Shown one piece after another: positions 31,535 to 35,010 of a stretch of 35,010 nt of DNA. The stretch covers positions 1 through 35,010 of the forward strand of contig JBFGCT010000018.1 in NCBI GenBank assembly GCA_041581055.1. Direction: 5' to 3'. Each line of letters opens with the position of its first letter. The stretch's first letter is position 1. This stretch comes from JBFGCT01 sp041581055. Its GTDB lineage: Bacteria; Actinomycetota; Acidimicrobiia; Acidimicrobiales; Ilumatobacteraceae. A program made the position numbers and the translations under genes. The notes beneath the pieces are model-generated. The model saw only the letters and a program-made list of their open reading frames with translations, made no database searches and was not told the origin of the DNA.

Positions 31535-34216
31535 TCAAGAAAGGCCGAGCTCGCGTCGCAGCGCTGCGGTGTCGTAGGTGATCGGCCCGCCGATCATGGC
31601 ATCGGTGCCGAGGTCCAGTTCGCGGATGCGTTCGTCGTGGCTGTCGAACTCGGCGAGCAGGCGTTCGAGCTGCTCGCGGCGGGTGGGGTCGGCCGCCGCC
31701 TGCCGCGGCGTGAGTCCGCCGAGCGCCGGGATGGTGTCGTCGAGCCAGCGGGCCTGCGCCTGGCGCGAGATCTCGGCGTTGAGGTGGGCCAGCACGGTGG
31801 ACTCGTCCGCATCGCCGAGCTCGTCGAGCGCCGCCTGGATCGCGTCGCGATCGAACATCGAATCGATCATGCCCGGCCGATGCTCGATGCGCGGCGGTCG
31901 CGCCAGCGCGCCCGCCCACGCGCAGAGCTCCAGCGGGTCGGCCTCCGCGCACAGCTCCAGCACCGTCTCCTCGTGGCCGGTGCGCACAGGGAACACGCCG
32001 CCGATGATCTGGTGCGACGCGCCATCACTGACCACTCGGGCGCAGTAGCGCTCGCCGACCTGTGCTGTCCGCGACGCGGCCCGCTCGCGCACATCGGCGA
32101 CATCCCCGGTCGCGAGGTTCCGCAGCGCCATGCCGACGCCGCGTTCGACGGAGACGACCTCGTGCACGCTGCGATCGATCGTCAGCCACGCGGCGGCGAG
32201 GAGGCGCTCGTCGTCGGACAACAACTCGCCGCGGTCGCTCAAGAACCGGGAGAACAGGCCACCCTCGTGCAGCGCGGCGTCGAACAGGATCGGGTCGGCG
32301 AACGCCCGGGCGAACCGCGTCTGCATCTCGGTCTCGTCGTCGCCCATCACGTCGGATTCGTCGGCCTCGGGATCGCCGGCCACCCACGCGATCGCGAGGT
32401 CGGTCACCAAACCACGCGTCTCGCCGATGGTGTGCTCGAGCCAGAGTGTCGCCTTGCGAGACAGCCACGCGACCCGGTCCGGCAGCGCCGGCAGATCGCT
32501 CACGGCCTGGTGGCATTTCTTGAACTTGCGGCCCGAACCGCACCAGCACGGGTCGTTGCGACCGATCTTCGTGCGACCCGTGGTGGGCGTGAGGAACGGG
32601 GCAATCGTGCTCGCTGCCGGGTGGACCTCGCCCAATTCGCGCCACCACCGCATCGCACCGCGCGCGTCGCCGCGGTCGAAGCAGTACCAACCCATGCGCT
32701 CGACGACCGGGCCGAGCCGGGGCTGCACCTCGACCGCACGGGCGAGGTGATCGGCGGCGATCAGCGGCCGCCCGCACCGCTCGTGCAGCACGCACGCCAG
32801 GAACTCGGCGGTCGCCACCTCGCGGGGGCGACGGGCAATCGCCATGGCGCGTTGGACGAGCTCGAACACGTGGCCCGGCGACGCGACCGTCTCGCGGCTG
32901 AACTCGTCCTCCGGTGCCAGATGCTCCGGAATGAGAACGTCCGCGAGCACGTCGAGCGTCTCGGGTTCGGCGCACTCGCCGAGCGACGTGCGGATCTCGT
33001 CGGTCGATGCCTCGGGATCGGCGAGCACCTCGACGGCGCGGCCGAGCACGTTCCGCCAATGCGGCTCGGGCACGAGATCCATCACCTGATGGACTCGTCG
33101 GTGCAGAAGGTCGCGTCGCCACACGGACGCGTCGTGGGCGACCATGCTGCCGCTCAGCTCGAGCCCGGCCTCATCACCCCAGTCGGACAGCGGTGGGAGC
33201 GGGTCCGTGAACAGATCGGGGTGATGGTGGCACAGCCACACGACGAGATCCTCGGCGCTGACCGGGAGGCCATGCTCGTGCTGCTCGACGTCGTAGGCGG
33301 CGCGCAGGTTTGTCGCGAGTGGGCTGGTCATCAACGGCTCGTCAGCAACGACGCCGATCGTGACTGTCGCCTCGACGAGCTCTTCACCCGCAGGCAGGTC
33401 GAAAGCGGCTGAGATGGCAAGCAGATCGCCGGGCTCGAACCCGTCGAGCCAGCCGTCCGGCCCCCGCCACGCCAGATGGCCCGGCTCGACCGAGAACTGA
33501 TCGATCTCGGTTCCGTCGGCCAGGCGCACGATGTCGAACCGCCGGTACGCCGCGAGGTCGACCGAGACGGTAAGGATCCCGAGCTCGCGCTCGGCGTCGT
33601 TGTAGCGGTGTGTGAACGTGCGCCCTGCGATCGCGTCGTGGAACACAACGGTGACATCGCCGGCGAGCCAGTGCAGCGGGCCGTCGATGAGGTGATCGAG
33701 CATGCGCTCGGCCATCGGTTCGAGGATTCGCCAGCTGCTCTCGGACCCAAGCATGGCGAGCGCTCGTTCGACATGTTCGTCCGCCGCGATCCCTGGTTCG
33801 GCACGAACCACCGCGACCAGTGCTTCAGCGACCTGCTCAACGCTCGGCAGCGGCAAGGCGTCGAGCGCCGCGACCAAGCGAGCAGGGTCCGGCTTCTCCT
33901 TCTCCGAGAGCGAGTCGATCACGCTCTCGGAGATGACCATCGCAAGCTGGCCGAGGACGTGGGCACGATCGAGACCGGCATCCCGCATGCGCGTCACGGC
34001 ACGCCACGCCTCCGGCGGATCGTCGTCCAGTATCTGCCTGACCGCGATCGTGCGCACCGCCGACCGAGCGCCGTCTAGGGGTGCGCTGGGCGGCACAGGC
34101 AGGAACCGATCGACGAGCTCCATCACGTCCGACTCGTCATCGAGGTCGTAGTCCTCAAGATCGACGAGCGCCTCCTCGCCGAACAGGTAGACCAACCGCT
34201 CACGATCACGCTGCAC
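31535..34216 (-). CDS. Large SEC-C motif protein
   Basis: The 893-residue protein starts at GTG 34216 (VQRDRERLVYLFGEEAL); the frame is open to 34708 but the upstream part looks unrelated. Features: RQILDDDPPEAWRAVTRMRDAGLDR near residue 60; a TPR-like stretch (AADHLARAVEVQPRLGPVVERMGW); the SEC-C zinc motif NDPCWCGSGRKFKKCH around the middle; and a helical C-terminal part ending RRELGLS. SEC-C motifs bind zinc and often contact ribosomes or SecB in SecA, but occur in many unrelated proteins. The gene lies between two direct repeats and looks accessory. Function is unknown. Confidence 0.75.
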   Translation of the reverse strand: MQRDRERLVYLFGEEALVDLEDYDLDDESDVMELVDRFLPVPPSAPLDGARSAVRTIAVRQILDDDPPEAWRAVTRMRDAGLDRAHVLGQLAMVISESVIDSLSEKEKPDPARLVAALDALPLPSVEQVAEALVAVVRAEPGIAADEHVERALAMLGSESSWRILEPMAERMLDHLIDGPLHWLAGDVTVVFHDAIAGRTFTHRYNDAERELGILTVSVDLAAYRRFDIVRLADGTEIDQFSVEPGHLAWRGPDGWLDGFEPGDLLAISAAFDLPAGEELVEATVTIGVVADEPLMTSPLATNLRAAYDVEQHEHGLPVSAEDLVVWLCHHHPDLFTDPLPPLSDWGDEAGLELSGSMVAHDASVWRRDLLHRRVHQVMDLVPEPHWRNVLGRAVEVLADPEASTDEIRTSLGECAEPETLDVLADVLIPEHLAPEDEFSRETVASPGHVFELVQRAMAIARRPREVATAEFLACVLHERCGRPLIAADHLARAVEVQPRLGPVVERMGWYCFDRGDARGAMRWWRELGEVHPAASTIAPFLTPTTGRTKIGRNDPCWCGSGRKFKKCHQAVSDLPALPDRVAWLSRKATLWLEHTIGETRGLVTDLAIAWVAGDPEADESDVMGDDETEMQTRFARAFADPILFDAALHEGGLFSRFLSDRGELLSDDERLLAAAWLTIDRSVHEVVSVERGVGMALRNLATGDVADVRERAASRTAQVGERYCARVVSDGASHQIIGGVFPVRTGHEETVLELCAEADPLELCAWAGALARPPRIEHRPGMIDSMFDRDAIQAALDELGDADESTVLAHLNAEISRQAQARWLDDTIPALGGLTPRQAAADPTRREQLERLLAEFDSHDERIRELDLGTDAMIGGPITYDTAALRRELGLS

Positions 34217-34663
34217 GCCGTGGACGGTAGCGCCAGCGGCCCTGCCACATGGCCGATCGAAGACTGGCGGGCGGCGAGAACTCGCTGCGGTGCGCATCGA
34301 CGACTGGAGATCGCCGACCACGGCGGCGGCTTCGGCGACGGCCGGCCGACTTGACGGCTCGAGTTGCTCGTTCACATCGTGCTGCATGCGTCGGGCATCG
34401 GTGAGCTCGACTTCGGCTCTCCGACTGTCGCGTGCGGCTGCGCGATGTTGACGCCCCTTGGTGTGCATCGCGCGGCCGTTCGCCGACCAGTAGCGGTGGT
34501 GTGCACCGTTCACCGCCGCCTCGGCGCCGTGCAGTGTTGGCCGGTCAGGGGCGAACTCCCGCTCGGCGGTGGCGAGGGCGTCCCAAGGGCGGAACCTTGC
34601 GCGTCGCAAGGTTGAAATCCGGTCTTTCACACCCACAAGTACCCTCTGAGCAAGACTTATGCC
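34217..34663 (-). other. Coding-like orphan sequence upstream of the SEC-C gene
   Basis: The SEC-C frame stays open here and encodes an Ala/Arg-rich, helix-forming stretch (DALATAEREFAPDRPTLHGA, HRAAARDSRRAEVELTDA). It resembles the coiled-coil tail of mobilisation proteins, but that is only an impression. No conserved start or complete domain is seen; it may be a fused remnant of another gene or a true N-terminal part of the SEC-C protein. Confidence 0.3.
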
Positions 34664-34718
34664 CGTGGGCGAGGGGGGACTTGAACTCCGATTCAAGGGG
34701 TTATCCACAGTCCACCGG
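34664..34718. repeat. Right copy of 55-bp direct repeat, with a perfect DnaA box
   Basis: It contains TTATCCACA at 34701-34709, the DnaA-box consensus. The minus strand reads GTTCAAGTCCCCCCTCGCCC, like the T-loop and acceptor of a leucine tRNA, but the T-stem 5' half does not pair and no tRNA body follows. I infer a candidate attachment site. Confidence 0.7.
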
Positions 34719-35010
34719 AGTCCAGGAAATGCTGATCTAGCTGGGGTTTCACGAACTACAATGCTGTAACGTGCTGACCGCTTCTACCCGGTTTCTACCC
34801 GTCCGGTAGAGAAACCGGTAGAGAAGTCGCCGAACGCCGGCCGTCTTACCCCTCGAGAGTTCGCCGGACTCCGCTCGTGCGATTGCCGACCGGTTCATCC
34901 TCGAAGGGTCCCGCTCCCCTACATCAGCGACCCCCGAGCGGCCCGGCGAGTTAGCCCGCCCATAGCGAGCATCTGTTCGAGGCATCGCTACCAGGCCATC
35001 GGGACGCTCA
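34719..35010. other. Right-end region without a recognised gene
   Basis: 292 bp. The only sizeable frame (34749-34985, minus, 78 residues) has no recognisable domain. The region holds the TTCTACCCG/CCGGTAGAGAA repeat cluster at 34782-34825 and is less GC-rich at 34740-34830 than the rest of the window. Confidence 0.4.
34782..34825. repeat. Nested direct and inverted repeats
   Basis: TTCTACCCG occurs at 34782-34790 and 34793-34801; CCGGTAGAGAA occurs at 34803-34813 and 34815-34825. The two pairs are approximately inverted relative to each other, giving an imperfect palindrome of 44 bp. It could be a binding-site cluster or recombination site. Confidence 0.65.

Noticed and set aside
34664..34718. 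Complete tRNA gene
   Set aside because: Only the T-loop/acceptor-like part is present; the T-stem does not pair and no anticodon or D arm follows.
34432..34740. Plus-strand ORF ending GDLNSDSRGYPQ
   Set aside because: This type of peptide comes from reading a tRNA-3'-end-like sequence in antisense; not a gene.
34749..34985. 78-residue minus-strand ORF
   Set aside because: No recognisable domain, and its C-terminal end is read from the palindromic repeat cluster.

Overview
The window is a GC-rich chromosomal segment from an actinobacterium. I infer a member of the Acidimicrobiia (Ilumatobacter-like). The basis is codon use, a caa3-type cytochrome c oxidase operon of actinobacterial layout, a ClpS-DUF2017 pair, GTG/TTG starts, and promoters very close to start codons. 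No rRNA or tRNA gene, CRISPR array or transposase was found.

Layout. 1-5.9 kb is mixed housekeeping: a secreted repeat protein running off the left edge, a family 2 glycosyltransferase, a CopC-like protein, a quinone oxidoreductase, a small lipoprotein, oligoribonuclease, a poly-gamma-glutamate-hydrolase-like protein and an orphan 117-residue protein. 6.0-9.9 kb (minus strand) holds an OmpR-type two-component pair, pdxH and serS. 10.1-20.0 kb (minus strand) is one long respiratory block: ctaB, then a COX1-like, COX3-like and 7-TM cupredoxin-like trio, then the canonical ctaC, ctaD, ctaE, ctaF and a CtaG-family assembly gene. 20.2-23.9 kb has clpS, DUF2017, a LuxR-type response regulator and a PAS-GGDEF-EAL protein. 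24.0-30.9 kb has a GH2 beta-galactosidase, an L,D-transpeptidase lipoprotein, gluQ and a zinc-ribbon membrane protein. 31.0-35.0 kb looks accessory: a decayed gene, a large SEC-C protein and orphan coding-like sequence, framed by two direct repeats that resemble a tRNA 3' end and carry DnaA-box-like sequence.

Main discovery. The canonical oxidase genes keep every expected metal ligand. Immediately upstream, in the same orientation, lies a second set of paralogues that has lost them. The COX1-like protein has Gln, Leu or Ala at all six heme/CuB histidine positions but keeps the fold-defining motifs. The COX3-like protein has lost its conserved histidines. The third protein joins a domain related to the C-terminal tail of CtaD to a cupredoxin-like domain without copper ligands. 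This reads as a conserved, apparently metal-free 'shadow oxidase' that could scaffold, regulate or extend the real enzyme. Other points of interest are a 14-codon ORF coupled by TGATG at both ends inside this cluster, a duplicated histidine-kinase 3' end, a large inverted repeat upstream of serS, and an in-frame minisatellite in the beta-galactosidase.
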